The notes under the pieces are model-generated. The model saw only the letters and a list, made by a program, of their open reading frames with translations. It was not told where the DNA came from and did not search any database. Below are positions 16,138-25,538 of a stretch of DNA of 64,000 nucleotides, one piece after another; position 1 is the first letter of the stretch; every line of letters starts with the position of its first letter. The position numbers and the translations under genes were made by a program. Source of the stretch: Polyangium sp. y55x31 (lineage in GTDB: Bacteria; Myxococcota_A; Polyangia; Polyangiales; Polyangiaceae); NCBI RefSeq assembly GCF_029946505.1, contig NZ_JARZHG010000027.1, positions 91,908 through 155,907 on the forward strand, read 5' to 3'.

Positions 16138-17288
16138 CAAACCCTGCTATTCGCACCGACCTCCTCGACCGGTCCACGGTCCCCGACGAGAGCCTTCGCC
16201 CCATTTCCACCGGCTCCCCCGTCTGCTCCACGCCTCTCCGTCGCGGCGAGCGCGCGCCGGGCACCCCGTGGATCATCGTTCGTCCTCTCGGCAAGGGCGG
16301 CGTCGGCGAGGTCTTCGAGGTCGAGCACGCCCTGCTCGGGCGCCGCGCCGCGCTGAAGGCGCTCCTGCCCGCAAATGCCGAGCGCCGCGGGCTCGCCGAG
16401 CGTATCGCCGACGAGGGACGGATCCTCGCTCGGGTGCGTCATGACAACCTCGTCGAGGTCCTCGACCTCGGATTGCTCACGGACGACGGCCGCCCCTATC
16501 TCGTCCTCGAGCTCCTCGAAGGGCGTGACCTCCGGGCCGAGCTCGGCCGTATCGGCGTTCTTTCCGTGCCGACGACCCTCGCCATTGCGTCGCAGATCCT
16601 CCGCGGCCTCGGCGCGCTTCATCGCGCGGGCTTCGTGCATCGCGACCTCAAGCTCGAAAACCTTTTCCTGTGCGACGACGGTCGCGCCAAGATCCTCGAC
16701 CTCGGCGCCGCCGAGCCCGCCGCCGGCTCGGAAGGCCCGGGCGCGCGAGGCGCCTCGCTCGGGACGCCGCGCACCATGGCGCCCGAGCAATTCGAGGGAA
16801 AACCCGTCGACGGGCGCACCGATCTGTATGCCCTCGGCCTCGTCCTGTACGAGCTCGTCGCCGGTCGTGGCCCTTTCGACGACATCAAGGACCTCGACGC
16901 CCTGCGCTTCGCCCACCTCGATCGGATTCCCGCGCCTCCGTCGTGGTTTTCGCCCCAGCCCATTCCCGCGGCGCTCGACGCCTGGATCCTCCGCGCCCTC
17001 GAAAAAGACCCGGACGACCGCTTCGCCTCGGCCGAGGCCATGGCCGCCGAGATCCCCGCGCTCGTCGCCCCCCTTTATGCCCCCACCGCGTCTGCTGCCG
17101 ACATCACCACGCCCTCCGCTTTCTCCCCGGACGTTGCTCGCCGGCCGCCGGACGTCACGCGCCGCAGGGTGGTCTCTGCTCTTGCCATCGCCGCGCTCGC
17201 CGCGGGGCTCGCGGGCGGCCGGCTCCTCGGGCCCCGCTCTTTGTTCGGCGGCGTCGTGAACGATCCGATCGCGTCGCGATCGGTGTAA
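16134..17288 (+). CDS. Ser/Thr protein kinase with C-terminal membrane segment
   Basis: The protein has 384 residues from GTG 16134, which overlaps the stop of the preceding kinase and has GGAGGG in front. The kinase domain spans about residues 46-310, with Gly loop GKGGVGEVFEV, Lys75 in AALKALLP and HRDLKLEN (Asp171). The metal-binding motif is DLG (189-191) instead of DFG, and GTPRTMAPEQ follows. DLG is tolerated in many bacterial kinases, so activity is likely. Residues about 345-367 are hydrophobic and would anchor the kinase in the inner membrane with only a short tail outside. It is coupled to a soluble kinase, suggesting a membrane-to-cytosol relay. Confidence 0.92.
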   Translation: MTNPAIRTDLLDRSTVPDESLRPISTGSPVCSTPLRRGERAPGTPWIIVRPLGKGGVGEVFEVEHALLGRRAALKALLPANAERRGLAERIADEGRILARVRHDNLVEVLDLGLLTDDGRPYLVLELLEGRDLRAELGRIGVLSVPTTLAIASQILRGLGALHRAGFVHRDLKLENLFLCDDGRAKILDLGAAEPAAGSEGPGARGASLGTPRTMAPEQFEGKPVDGRTDLYALGLVLYELVAGRGPFDDIKDLDALRFAHLDRIPAPPSWFSPQPIPAALDAWILRALEKDPDDRFASAEAMAAEIPALVAPLYAPTASAADITTPSAFSPDVARRPPDVTRRRVVSALAIAALAAGLAGGRLLGPRSLFGGVVNDPIASRSV

Positions 17289-17349
17289 GGTCTTCGTGCA
17301 CGCCTCCGTTTTCATCGGCGAACGGCGCGGGCCGTGGGGAGTAACGACG

Positions 17350-18330
17350 ATGGACCTCATTCGACGCGGGTTTTGGGCTGTTTCGTTGGCGACGCTGGTT
17401 TCCTCCGCCATCGGCTGCGGAGGGAGCACCTACACGGGTGGTGGCTCGTCGACGCCGAGCGAGTCGAGGGGCGTCGAAGTCACGGCGACGGGCGCGAGCG
17501 TCCCGCCAGGCCAGTTCGGCGGCGATTCGGCCGGCTTCCCCGCGTCCGCCGCGGACGAGGCAGCGCCCGCGCCTCCGCCTCCGGCCACCGTGCAAGGGAC
17601 CGCCTCTCCGCGCCCCGGCGCATTCGAGGCCGAGACCAAGCGCGCCGAGGTGATGCAGCCCGAGCCCCAGAACCGCCCCGGCCTCGGCACCGAGTGGGGC
17701 GAGACGCGCTCGTCGTCGATCACCACCGTGGCGTTCCAGCGCGCCGAACCCACGAGCCCGTTCTCGATGGCGAGCCTTTTCTACAACGACGAGGAGGGCG
17801 CGCGCGCCATGGCGAACGCCGCGGGCTTCCGTCGCACCGCGGGCGGCGTCACCCCCGTCGCGGGCGGCGCGCTGCTCGTCGGCCTGCGTGACGACAACGG
17901 CGCGTTCCTGAACGGGTTCGTCGCGAGCGACAAGAACTACGTCGTCGGCGAGGCCGGCCGTCGCTACACGATCGTCATCCGCAACCGCACGCCGAACCGC
18001 ATCGAGTGCGTCGTCTCCGTCGACGGTCTCGACGTCATCGACGGCCGCGCCGCGAGCTTCTCGAAGCGCGGCTACCTCGTGCAGCCGCACGGCGAGCTCG
18101 AGATCGACGGCTTCCGCCAGAGCGTCGACGCCGTCGCCGCCTTCCGCTTCGGCTCGGTGCGCGGCTCGTACGCGGCCAAGAAGTCCGGCGGCGATTCGCG
18201 CAACGTCGGCGTCATCGGCTTCGCCTTCTTCCACGAGCGCGGGACGAACCCGTTCCCCTGGACGAACGACGAAGTGAACAAGCGCCACGACGCGAATCCG
18301 TTCCCCGGCCAGTTCGCGACGCCGCCCTGA
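17350..18330 (+). CDS. Conserved lipoprotein of unknown function
   Basis: The protein has 326 residues from ATG 17350. The signal ends in SAIGC (Cys23), followed by a Gly/Ser/Pro-rich linker to about residue 110. The C-terminal 200 residues hold a compact domain with YTIVIRNRTPNRIECVVSVD, GLDVIDG, KRGYLVQPHGELEIDGFR, AAFRFG and NVGVIGFAFF. The same order of motifs occurs in many proteobacterial proteins of unknown function, sometimes near phage or secretion genes. No catalytic residues can be assigned. It is followed by a strong hairpin terminator and sits downstream of the two kinases with a 61-base gap. Confidence 0.82.
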   Translation: MDLIRRGFWAVSLATLVSSAIGCGGSTYTGGGSSTPSESRGVEVTATGASVPPGQFGGDSAGFPASAADEAAPAPPPPATVQGTASPRPGAFEAETKRAEVMQPEPQNRPGLGTEWGETRSSSITTVAFQRAEPTSPFSMASLFYNDEEGARAMANAAGFRRTAGGVTPVAGGALLVGLRDDNGAFLNGFVASDKNYVVGEAGRRYTIVIRNRTPNRIECVVSVDGLDVIDGRAASFSKRGYLVQPHGELEIDGFRQSVDAVAAFRFGSVRGSYAAKKSGGDSRNVGVIGFAFFHERGTNPFPWTNDEVNKRHDANPFPGQFATPP

Positions 18331-18334
18331 TCCC

Positions 18335-18359
18335 GAGGGGGACGCCTCGCGTCCCCCTC
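18335..18359 (+). terminator. Hairpin terminator, 11-bp perfect stem
   Basis: GAGGGGGACGC pairs perfectly with GCGTCCCCCTC across a CTC loop, starting four bases after the stop of the lipoprotein gene. There is no T-tract, as is common in very G+C-rich genomes. Confidence 0.7.
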
Positions 18360-18533
18360 TCGGCCAGGCGAAGCCCGGCCGATTCACCCCCCGAGGCGAG
18401 CTCGCTCCGCGATCTCGCGGAGCGCCGAACGGCGCTCCTGATCCGAACCCGGAATCCGCCCCGATCCTGGGCCCCGACGCACCGCGATATTTTCCGACTA
18501 CCCAACCCGCCGCGGCCGCGCTACCCCCCGGCC

Positions 18534-20645
18534 GTGGCGATCGATCTCAACCCCTCTCAGAAGCAGGCGGTCGAGCACGATCTCGGGCCGATGCTCGTGC
18601 TCGCCGGGGCAGGCTCGGGCAAGACGCGCGTCGTCACCGAGCGCATCGGGCGGCTGCTCGGCAAGGGCGTCCCCGCGACCAGCATCCTCGCGATGACCTT
18701 CACCAACAAGGCCGCCGGCGAGATGCACGAGCGCGTCGCGAAGCTCGTCGGCCCGAAGGTCGCGAAGGACCTCAAGGTCTGCACGTTCCACCGCTTCGGC
18801 CTCGACACGCTCGGCCAGGAGACGCGGGCGCTCGGCTTCCGCGGCTCGAAGTTCGCGATCCTCGATCAGGCGGACCAGACGAGCGCCATCCGCGAGATCC
18901 TGCGCGAGCTGCGCACCACGAAGAACTACGACATCGGCGCGATCCTGGCGCGCATCTCCGCCGCGAAGAACGACTTCATCACGCCCGAGGAGTGGCTCGA
19001 GAAGCAACGCAAGGGCCGCGGCGTGGACGAGTACGACGAGATCAGCATGCTCGTCTACCCGAAGTACCTCGCGGCGCTGCGCACCTTCCAGGCGTTCGAC
19101 TTCGACGACCTCATCTGCGAGCTCGTCCGCCTCTGGAGAAAACGCGCCGACGTCCTCGAAAAGTACCAGATGCGGTACCGGTACCTCATCGTCGACGAGT
19201 ACCAGGACACGAACCACGCGCAGCTCGAGCTCGTGCGGCAGCTCGCGGCGCGCCACCGCAACGTGGTCGTCGTCGGCGACGACGATCAGTCGATCTACGC
19301 GTGGCGCGGCGCCGACGTGAAGAACATCCTCTCGTTCGAGGACCATTTCCCGGGCGCGAAGGTCGTCAAGCTCGAGCACAACTATCGCTCGAAGAAGCCG
19401 ATCCTCGACGTGGCGAACGCGGTCCTCGCGCGCCAGAACTCGGGCAAGCGGCACAAGAAGGTCCTCGTTGCCACGCAGGGCGACGGGCCGATCGCGCAGG
19501 TCGTCGTCTGCGCCGATCCCGAGGTCGAGGCGAGCTTCGTCGCCTCCGAAGCGCAACAGCTCATCGAGAAGCAGGGCGTGCGTCCGAAGGACATCGCCGT
19601 GCTCTACCGCTCGAACCTCCAGGCGCAGCCGATCGAGCAGGCCTTGAAGGAGCGGGGCATTCCGCTCCGCATGATCGGCGGCCAGCAGTTCTTCGAGCGC
19701 AAGGAGGTCAAGGACCTCATCGCGTACCTCAAGGTCGTGCTCTCGCCGGACGACGAGATGTCCCTGCGGCGCGTCGTGAATTATCCGGCGCGTGGCATCG
19801 GCGAGGTCGCGTTCCACAAGATCACCGCGCACGCGACCGCGCACGACATGAGCCTCTGGGCCGTGGTGCAGCGCGCGCACGCCGTGCGGGATCTGCCGCC
19901 GGGGGCGCTCGAGGGGTGCCGTCAGTTCGTCCGGATCATCGAGGGCGGGCGGCTCGCGTTCGAGCAAAAGCTGCCGAGCGCGGAGGTCGCGGCGAAGCTC
20001 TGCGAGGCGATCGGCCTCAAGGCCGACATCATGGCGGCCTCGGCGAACCCGCAGGTCGCGGCGCGGCGCTGGGGCAACGTCGAGGGCCTGCTCAAGGTCT
20101 TCGCGCGCCGCGACGAGGCCGGGAAGGGCGAACGGGAGCAATTCGCCGAGTTCTTGCGCCTGCTCGCGCTCCGTATGGACGAGCAGGATGAAGAGGCCAC
20201 GGACCGCGTCACGCTCACCACGATGCACGGCGCGAAGGGCCTGGAGTACCCGTACGTCTTCGTGATCGGCGTCGAGGAGGGCTTTTGCCCGCATTCGCGC
20301 ACGACGACCGAGCGCGCGACCGATTTCGTGCCGGGTGATCAGGACGGCGCGGTGAGCCTGGAGGAGGAGCGCCGCCTTTTCTACGTGGCCGTCACGCGCG
20401 CCCGGGAAAAACTCTACATGTCGCGCTGCATGGCGCGTGGGCAACGCGGCAAGCTCGTGCCGCGCACCCCGAGCCGATTCTTGCTGGAGCTGCCGCGTGA
20501 GCTCTACGAGGAGCGCGAGGAGACCGCGCCGATCGCGCCGGGCATCGAGAAGACGAAGGCCGGCGCCGCGGGCCTCCTGGCGGCGCTGCAGTCGCTGCCT
20601 GCCGGCGAGCTGCCGATGATCCCGCGGGCGCGCCCGCGGTTTTGA
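18534..20645 (+). CDS. UvrD/Rep-family superfamily 1 DNA helicase, Rep-like
   Basis: The protein has 703 residues from GTG 18534. Motif I (Walker A) is LAGAGSGKTR, motif Ia is AMTFTNKAAGEM, motif II is VDEYQDTN, motif III is GDDDQSIYAWRGA, motif IV is LEHNYRSKK, motif V is TTMHGAKGLEYPYVFVIG, and motif VI is LFYVAVTRAREKL. The AFDFDDLI segment and the GGQQFFERKEVKDLIAYL segment resemble E. coli Rep more closely than UvrD, as does the length (Rep about 670, UvrD 720). It unwinds DNA 3' to 5' with ATP, in replication restart or repair. No Shine-Dalgarno is evident. The gene stands alone. Confidence 0.93.
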   Translation: MAIDLNPSQKQAVEHDLGPMLVLAGAGSGKTRVVTERIGRLLGKGVPATSILAMTFTNKAAGEMHERVAKLVGPKVAKDLKVCTFHRFGLDTLGQETRALGFRGSKFAILDQADQTSAIREILRELRTTKNYDIGAILARISAAKNDFITPEEWLEKQRKGRGVDEYDEISMLVYPKYLAALRTFQAFDFDDLICELVRLWRKRADVLEKYQMRYRYLIVDEYQDTNHAQLELVRQLAARHRNVVVVGDDDQSIYAWRGADVKNILSFEDHFPGAKVVKLEHNYRSKKPILDVANAVLARQNSGKRHKKVLVATQGDGPIAQVVVCADPEVEASFVASEAQQLIEKQGVRPKDIAVLYRSNLQAQPIEQALKERGIPLRMIGGQQFFERKEVKDLIAYLKVVLSPDDEMSLRRVVNYPARGIGEVAFHKITAHATAHDMSLWAVVQRAHAVRDLPPGALEGCRQFVRIIEGGRLAFEQKLPSAEVAAKLCEAIGLKADIMAASANPQVAARRWGNVEGLLKVFARRDEAGKGEREQFAEFLRLLALRMDEQDEEATDRVTLTTMHGAKGLEYPYVFVIGVEEGFCPHSRTTTERATDFVPGDQDGAVSLEEERRLFYVAVTRAREKLYMSRCMARGQRGKLVPRTPSRFLLELPRELYEEREETAPIAPGIEKTKAGAAGLLAALQSLPAGELPMIPRARPRF

Positions 20646-20717
20646 AAGACGAACCTCCCCCAATTCCCTTTTCGCCGCGCCGCCCCCGGTGTAAGACCAT
20701 TCCGGGAGGTCTTCGTC

Positions 20718-21839
20718 ATGAAGTATGGCGCGATTTTTCTTGCACTTCTCGGTCTCGTCGCAATGGCCGAGGGCTGCGGTGACGACGGCGGGTCGGCCAA
20801 TACGGGCGGGAGCGCGGGATCGGGCGCCGGCGCGGCGGGGGGCGCGGGTGGCAGCGGCGGCACCGGCGGCGCGGGCGGCGAGGGGGGTGTGGGCGGCGCA
20901 GGAGGCGCGGGCGGCGAGGGCGGCACGACCGTCTTTTTGAAGTGCGGCGACGCGCCTCCGCCCGGCGCGACCCTCGCGCCCGAGCCGCCGAAGTATTCGG
21001 GCGGCGAGTGTCCCATGCTCGTCTCCGGCCACAACCTCATCAAGAGCGGCGGCGCCGACCGTGATTTCCGCCTCGTCGTTCCCACCGAGATCATGCCCGA
21101 CGAGCGCCTCCCCGTGATCTTCCTCTGGCACTGGCTCGGCGGCAGCGCCGACGATTTTTACGAAAAGGGCCAGGTCCAGGCGGCCGTCGACGGCCAGCGC
21201 TTCATCGCCGTCATCCCCGAATCGAAGGACGACATCACCTTCAAGTGGCCCTTCGACGCGACGCAATCCACCGCGCGTATGGAGGAAGAATTCGTCTTCT
21301 TCGACGACATGCTCGCCTGCGTCTCGGCGCAGTTCAGCGTGAACAAGGAGTGCGTTGCCAGCGCCGGCGTCAGCGCGGGCGCGCTCTGGACGAGCCAGCT
21401 CGCGGGCGGCCGCGGGCAATACCTCTCGTCGATCCTCTCGTTCTCCGGGGGCACGGGCGGGCTCATCAAGCCTTTCCCGAACCCCGAGCACCGCATGCCG
21501 GCGATCGTCCTCTGGGGCGGCCCCACCGACAATTGCTTCGGCGTCATGAACTTCGAGACCGCCTCGAAGGACCTCGAAAAGAACCTCGCCGACCGGGGGC
21601 ATTTTTTTCTCGAATGCGTCCACAACTGCGGCCACGCCGAGCCGCCCATCGACGCCGTCGACGGGCTCACGAGTTACGCGTCGATGTGGCAGTTCGTCCT
21701 CGACCACCCCTACTGGCTCGGCGCCGGCGAATCGCCTTATGCCAAGGGATTGCCCGACAACTTCCCAACCTGGTGCGACGTCGGCGCGGCGAGCGCCGTC
21801 CCCCGCGAGGGGAGCTGCCCGACCGGGCCGGGCTGCTGA
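20718..21839 (+). CDS. Secreted esterase/PHB-depolymerase-like lipoprotein
   Basis: The protein has 373 residues from ATG after GGGAGG. An N-terminal signal with a possible lipidated Cys20 (AEGC, imperfect lipobox) is followed by a Gly/Ala/Ser-rich stalk to about residue 72. The remaining 300 residues are an alpha/beta hydrolase: oxyanion region FLWHWLGG, nucleophile Ser in AGVSAGALW, a candidate acid Asp in GGPTDNC, and His in NCGHAEP. This layout fits LpqC-like and feruloyl/PHB depolymerase-type esterases (CE1). It is probably anchored on the outer membrane and cleaves an extracellular ester; the substrate is unknown. It is a single gene. Confidence 0.83.
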   Translation: MKYGAIFLALLGLVAMAEGCGDDGGSANTGGSAGSGAGAAGGAGGSGGTGGAGGEGGVGGAGGAGGEGGTTVFLKCGDAPPPGATLAPEPPKYSGGECPMLVSGHNLIKSGGADRDFRLVVPTEIMPDERLPVIFLWHWLGGSADDFYEKGQVQAAVDGQRFIAVIPESKDDITFKWPFDATQSTARMEEEFVFFDDMLACVSAQFSVNKECVASAGVSAGALWTSQLAGGRGQYLSSILSFSGGTGGLIKPFPNPEHRMPAIVLWGGPTDNCFGVMNFETASKDLEKNLADRGHFFLECVHNCGHAEPPIDAVDGLTSYASMWQFVLDHPYWLGAGESPYAKGLPDNFPTWCDVGAASAVPREGSCPTGPGC

Positions 21840-21917
21840 GCCCGAACGTCGTCCATCGAGAGCCCATCATCGCGGAAAACGGGTTTTTCCGGACAGCATC
21901 GAGAAAATGCATTCGTC

Positions 21918-21945
21918 GTGACGTGCGGCCTGCCTAGATCATAAT
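21918..21945 (+). promoter_or_regulatory. Candidate promoter GTGACG-N16-CATAAT
   Basis: GTGACG at 21918-21923 and CATAAT at 21940-21945 are 16 bases apart, in the 128-base gap before the hybrid histidine kinase. The -10 box matches TATAAT in five of six positions. Transcription would start near 21952. Confidence 0.35.
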
Positions 21946-21967
21946 AGGGGTCTGTACGAAACGATCC

Positions 21968-24625
21968 GTGACGTCACGGAACCGAATGCAGACGCATCAA
22001 CCCCAACGGTCCACGTCGCTAGGGCTCTTCCTGGCCGTCCTGTCGACGGTGGCGGCGATTGCCGTGCATGCGTCGTTCGAACGGTGGCTCGGTGAGCGTC
22101 CACCCCTCTCCCTTTTTTCCCTCGCCGTCGCCTTTCCGGCCGTGGTCGGCGGCTTCGGGCCCGGCCTGCTCGCCACGGTGCTTTGTGGCCTGGCCGTGCT
22201 CGCCCGCGGGACGATGACCGGCGGGGATATGCTGCTCGTCGTGCCGTTCGTCGCGCTCGGCCTCGCCATTGCCTGGATCGGCGAGCGCATGCGCCGCTCC
22301 GATCGCAAGTTCGGCGATTGCACGAGCCTGCTCGAACGGCTGCGCGCCCGCGAGGTGCAGGCGCTGGTCGAGGTCGATACCCTGCGCGAGAGCGAGGAGC
22401 GATTTCGCGCCCTGACGCAGGCCTCCTTCGATCCGCTGGTCCTCCATGGCGAGGGCGTGATCCTCGACGTCAACCAGGCCTTCACCGAGGTCTTCGGTTA
22501 TGGCCGCGAGGAGGTCCTCGGCACCCGCAAGGAAATGCTCGCGCCGGAAGAATTTCGGTCCCTGCTCGCGGAGCACATCAAGATCGGCGCCGAGACCGCG
22601 TACGAAGCCGTGCTCCAGCGCAAGGACGGGAGCCGCTTCGTGGCCGAGCTTCGTGGCGGCAACGTCCACGTCAAGGGCTGCCCGGCGCGCGCCACGGTCA
22701 TCCGCGACCTCACGCCGCGCCACGCCGCCGAGAGCGCGGCGCGCTGGACCGACGACCTGTTCCGGCAGCTCTACGAGTGGATTCCCCTCGGGATGGCGCA
22801 GGCGGACGTGAGCGACGGGCGCTTGCTCCGGGTCAACGCATTTTATTGCGAGATCACCGGGTATTCGGCGGCCGAGCTCCTCAGCAAGCGCTTTAGCGAC
22901 CTCACGCACCCCGAGGATCGTGAAAAGGACCTGGCCAGTTACCAGGAGGCCGCGCGGGGCGGGCGGGTGTATCGCACCGAGAAGCGGTACATCCGCAAAG
23001 ACGGCAGCATCGCCTGGGTGCGCGTGCACGCCTTTTTTCTGCGGGACGTCCATGGGGTGATCACCACGTCGACCGCGGTGATCGAGGACATCACGCAAAG
23101 GAAGCATCATGAAGAGGTGCTCCGCGAGGTGCAGCGCTCGACCGAGGAGGCGCTCGGCTTGCTCGATAACGTCTTCGCGTATGCGCCCGTCGGCATCGCG
23201 CTGCTCGATCGAGAATGCAGGTATGTACGGGTCAATGAGTACCTGGCCGCGACGAACGGCCTTTCGGTGGCCGAGCACCTCGGGCGCCGGGTCGCGGAGG
23301 TCGTCCCCGATCTCTGGCCGAAGGTCGAGGCGTCCTATGCCCGCGTGCTCGCGGGCGAGCGGCTCTTCAACGTGGCCATCTCCGGCGAGACGCCCGCGTA
23401 CCCGGGCGAGGTCCGGCAATGGTTGTGCAACTATTATCCGATCCGGGCGCTCCACGCGGACGACATCGTGGGGATCGGCATCGTGATCCAGGACATCACC
23501 GATCAGAAGCGCGCCGAGGAGGCGCTGCACGAGGCCGATCGCCGCAAAGACGAATTCCTCGCCATGCTGGCGCACGAGCTCCGCAATCCGCTCGCGCCCA
23601 TCAAGACGGCCGTGGAGATCCAGAAGCGGATCGCGCTCGAAGAGCCGCGGCTCTTGCGGTCCCGCGACGTGATCGAGCGGCAGGTCGGCCACCTCGTGCG
23701 CCTGCTCGACGACCTGCTCGACGTCTCGCGGATCTCGCGCGGCCGGATCACCTTGCGCAAGGAGACGCACGAGCTCTGCGAGATCGTGGCCCAGGCGGTC
23801 GAATCGACGAGGCCGCTCATCGACGCGCGCAGCCACGAGCTCGTCCTTGCGCCTTGTCCTGAGCCGCTCCACGTGAAGGTCGACGCGGCGCGGCTCACGC
23901 AGGTCGTGGCCAATCTGCTGAACAACGCGGCCAAGTACACCGACGACGGCGGCTGCATCCACCTCGGCACCGAAAGAGGGTCCCAAAACGAAGCATTCAT
24001 CCGGATCAAGGACAACGGCCGTGGGATCCACCCAAAGGACCTACCCCATGTATTCGACACGTTCTATCAATCGATGCGCACCCTCGACCGCTCGGAAGGG
24101 GGGCTCGGAATCGGGCTCTCTCTCGTTCGCCGCCTCATCGAGCTGCATGGCGGAAGGGTCGAAGCCCATAGCGACGGGCTCGGAAAAGGCAGCGAATTCG
24201 TCGTCCGTCTCGCCCTCGAGGAGGCCCCGATGACACCCATGCACGAAGCCGAGGTCTCCTTGTCCGGCCAGAGCCGCCGCGTCCTCGTCGTCGACGACAA
24301 CGTCGACGCGGCCGAGACCATGGCGGCGTTGCTCGAAACCCTCGGCCACGAGGTCTCCGTCGCGCACGACGGCGAGGCCGCGCTCGTCGCCGTTTCGAAC
24401 GGCCAGCCCGAGATCGTCCTGCTCGACATTGGCCTGCCGCGCATGGACGGCTACGAGGTTTGCCGGCGCCTGCGCGACGACAGCGCCACGCGTCCGTTCA
24501 TCGTCGCCGTCACCGGCTACGGCCAGGCCGAGGACCGCGATCGCGCCTTGCAAGCCGGCTTCGACGCCCACCTCGTCAAGCCCGCGAGCTTCGATGCCAT
24601 CCAGGCCGTGCTCCGCGCCGCTTGA
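21968..24625 (+). CDS. Hybrid sensor histidine kinase, DUF4118-PAS-PAS-PAS-HisKA-HATPase-REC
   Basis: The protein has 885 residues from GTG 21968; ATG 21986 with ACGGA in front is a good alternative. Hydrophobic helices at about 15-100 form a DUF4118-like membrane module. Three PAS/PAC units follow (about 130-250, 260-380, 395-510), with typical PAC endings such as AVIEDITQRK. The phosphoacceptor His is near residue 535 in LAMLAHELRNPLAP. The ATPase has NLLNNAAKYT (N box), DNGRGIHP and GGLGIGLSL. From about 771 a receiver domain carries VVDDN and the phosphoacceptor Asp near 820 in LLDIGLPRMDGYE. No DNA-binding output is attached. The three PAS units suggest redox, oxygen or ligand sensing. 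Confidence 0.94.
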   Translation: MTSRNRMQTHQPQRSTSLGLFLAVLSTVAAIAVHASFERWLGERPPLSLFSLAVAFPAVVGGFGPGLLATVLCGLAVLARGTMTGGDMLLVVPFVALGLAIAWIGERMRRSDRKFGDCTSLLERLRAREVQALVEVDTLRESEERFRALTQASFDPLVLHGEGVILDVNQAFTEVFGYGREEVLGTRKEMLAPEEFRSLLAEHIKIGAETAYEAVLQRKDGSRFVAELRGGNVHVKGCPARATVIRDLTPRHAAESAARWTDDLFRQLYEWIPLGMAQADVSDGRLLRVNAFYCEITGYSAAELLSKRFSDLTHPEDREKDLASYQEAARGGRVYRTEKRYIRKDGSIAWVRVHAFFLRDVHGVITTSTAVIEDITQRKHHEEVLREVQRSTEEALGLLDNVFAYAPVGIALLDRECRYVRVNEYLAATNGLSVAEHLGRRVAEVVPDLWPKVEASYARVLAGERLFNVAISGETPAYPGEVRQWLCNYYPIRALHADDIVGIGIVIQDITDQKRAEEALHEADRRKDEFLAMLAHELRNPLAPIKTAVEIQKRIALEEPRLLRSRDVIERQVGHLVRLLDDLLDVSRISRGRITLRKETHELCEIVAQAVESTRPLIDARSHELVLAPCPEPLHVKVDAARLTQVVANLLNNAAKYTDDGGCIHLGTERGSQNEAFIRIKDNGRGIHPKDLPHVFDTFYQSMRTLDRSEGGLGIGLSLVRRLIELHGGRVEAHSDGLGKGSEFVVRLALEEAPMTPMHEAEVSLSGQSRRVLVVDDNVDAAETMAALLETLGHEVSVAHDGEAALVAVSNGQPEIVLLDIGLPRMDGYEVCRRLRDDSATRPFIVAVTGYGQAEDRDRALQAGFDAHLVKPASFDAIQAVLRAA

Positions 24626-24639
24626 GCCTTTCCAGAAAT

Positions 24640-24657
24640 GAGCCTGGATCCAGGCTC
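24640..24657. terminator. Perfect 18-bp palindrome GAGCCTGGATCCAGGCTC after the hybrid kinase gene
   Basis: The palindrome begins 15 bases after the stop codon. As RNA it gives a seven-base-pair GC-rich stem with a GAUC loop, consistent with a terminator lacking a T-tract. A protein-binding site is an alternative. Confidence 0.45.
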
Positions 24658-24755
24658 GGACAATATTCGTCCGAGCATCTCCAAGTTCTCCACACCTGAA
24701 CGCTTTCCGCGTGGTAGACGGACGAGCAGGCTCCTTTCGAGAGCCGCCCCGTCGA

Positions 24756-25505
24756 ATGTCCAGCGGCAAGCGTCACACTCCTCCGTCGGATCCAGCCTTT
24801 GGCCCCGCCAAGCGTGTGTCCGAGCTCGTCTCGGGCTCCGATCCGGAGGCGCAGAAGGCGCTCGCCGACCGGCACCTCGCGCGGGCGCGGCGGCCTCGTT
24901 CGGTCAAGACCATGCCTGCCGTGCGTCCGGCCGAGCGGGGTTCGGGGACGTATCTGCGTGTCGCCCCGACGCGCTCGCGCGTCCTCAACGCCTTCCTGCA
25001 CGAGGCCGGCGTGGTCGGGCTGCTCTCGCCGGACGTCACGATCCTCGACGAGCAGGCGCTCGCCCCGCGCCTCGTCGAGGTCGCCCGGAAATACCTCGCG
25101 CCCATGCTCGCCGCGGCCGGGAATGTCGAGGGCGCGCTGCGCATCGCCGCGGAGCTACCGCCGGTCACGACCGAGCGGGGCGCGCGCCTGGTCGTGCGTC
25201 GTGCGCTCTCCGCGCCGGGCCCGGTCGGCGTGTGCGCACGGGATTACGAGGAGCATCGGCGCAAGACGGGCGCCCCCGAACAGGACGACCTCGAAGGCCA
25301 GGCCATCCTCGCCGCGTTCGCCGGCCGTGTCGTGGCCCAGGCCGAGCGGCTCCTCGGCCCGCACGTGCGTGAAGAGGTGCAGGCCACATTGCGCAGCCTC
25401 GCGCCTCCCCGCACGGAGGGAAGGCCCGCGCGCAAGCCTTCGGTGCGAATGCCGGCGGCCGCGGGGCAGGGCGCGCCGGCCGACAAGAAACGCTCTCTCG
25501 GCTGA
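24756..25505 (+). CDS. Hypothetical protein, cytoplasmic, Arg/Ala-rich
   Basis: The protein has about 249 residues from ATG 24756; an in-frame GTG at 24711 would add 15 residues. I do not recognise the family. It has no signal peptide or membrane segment. The centre (residues about 75-200) looks folded and helical, with TYLRVAPTRSRVLNAFLHEA, DEQALAPRLVEVARKYLAPM and GQAILAAFAGRVVAQAERLL. Both ends are basic, Pro/Lys/Arg-rich and probably disordered. It lies 15 bases before the next start region and may be co-transcribed with the dienelactone hydrolase. No Shine-Dalgarno is clear. Confidence 0.6.
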   Translation: MSSGKRHTPPSDPAFGPAKRVSELVSGSDPEAQKALADRHLARARRPRSVKTMPAVRPAERGSGTYLRVAPTRSRVLNAFLHEAGVVGLLSPDVTILDEQALAPRLVEVARKYLAPMLAAAGNVEGALRIAAELPPVTTERGARLVVRRALSAPGPVGVCARDYEEHRRKTGAPEQDDLEGQAILAAFAGRVVAQAERLLGPHVREEVQATLRSLAPPRTEGRPARKPSVRMPAAAGQGAPADKKRSLG

Positions 25506-25538
25506 GCACATCGGTCCCCCATGGTAAAAGGGGGCTTC

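Noticed and set aside
18498..21707. Very long open frame on the minus strand (over 1000 codons) opposite the helicase and esterase genes
   Set aside because: It is antisense to two genes with clear motifs, is Arg/Asp/Leu-rich without any recognisable domain, and is a by-product of G+C bias at third codon positions. The same holds for 43447-47451, 33407-36412 and 2929-5145 on the minus strand.
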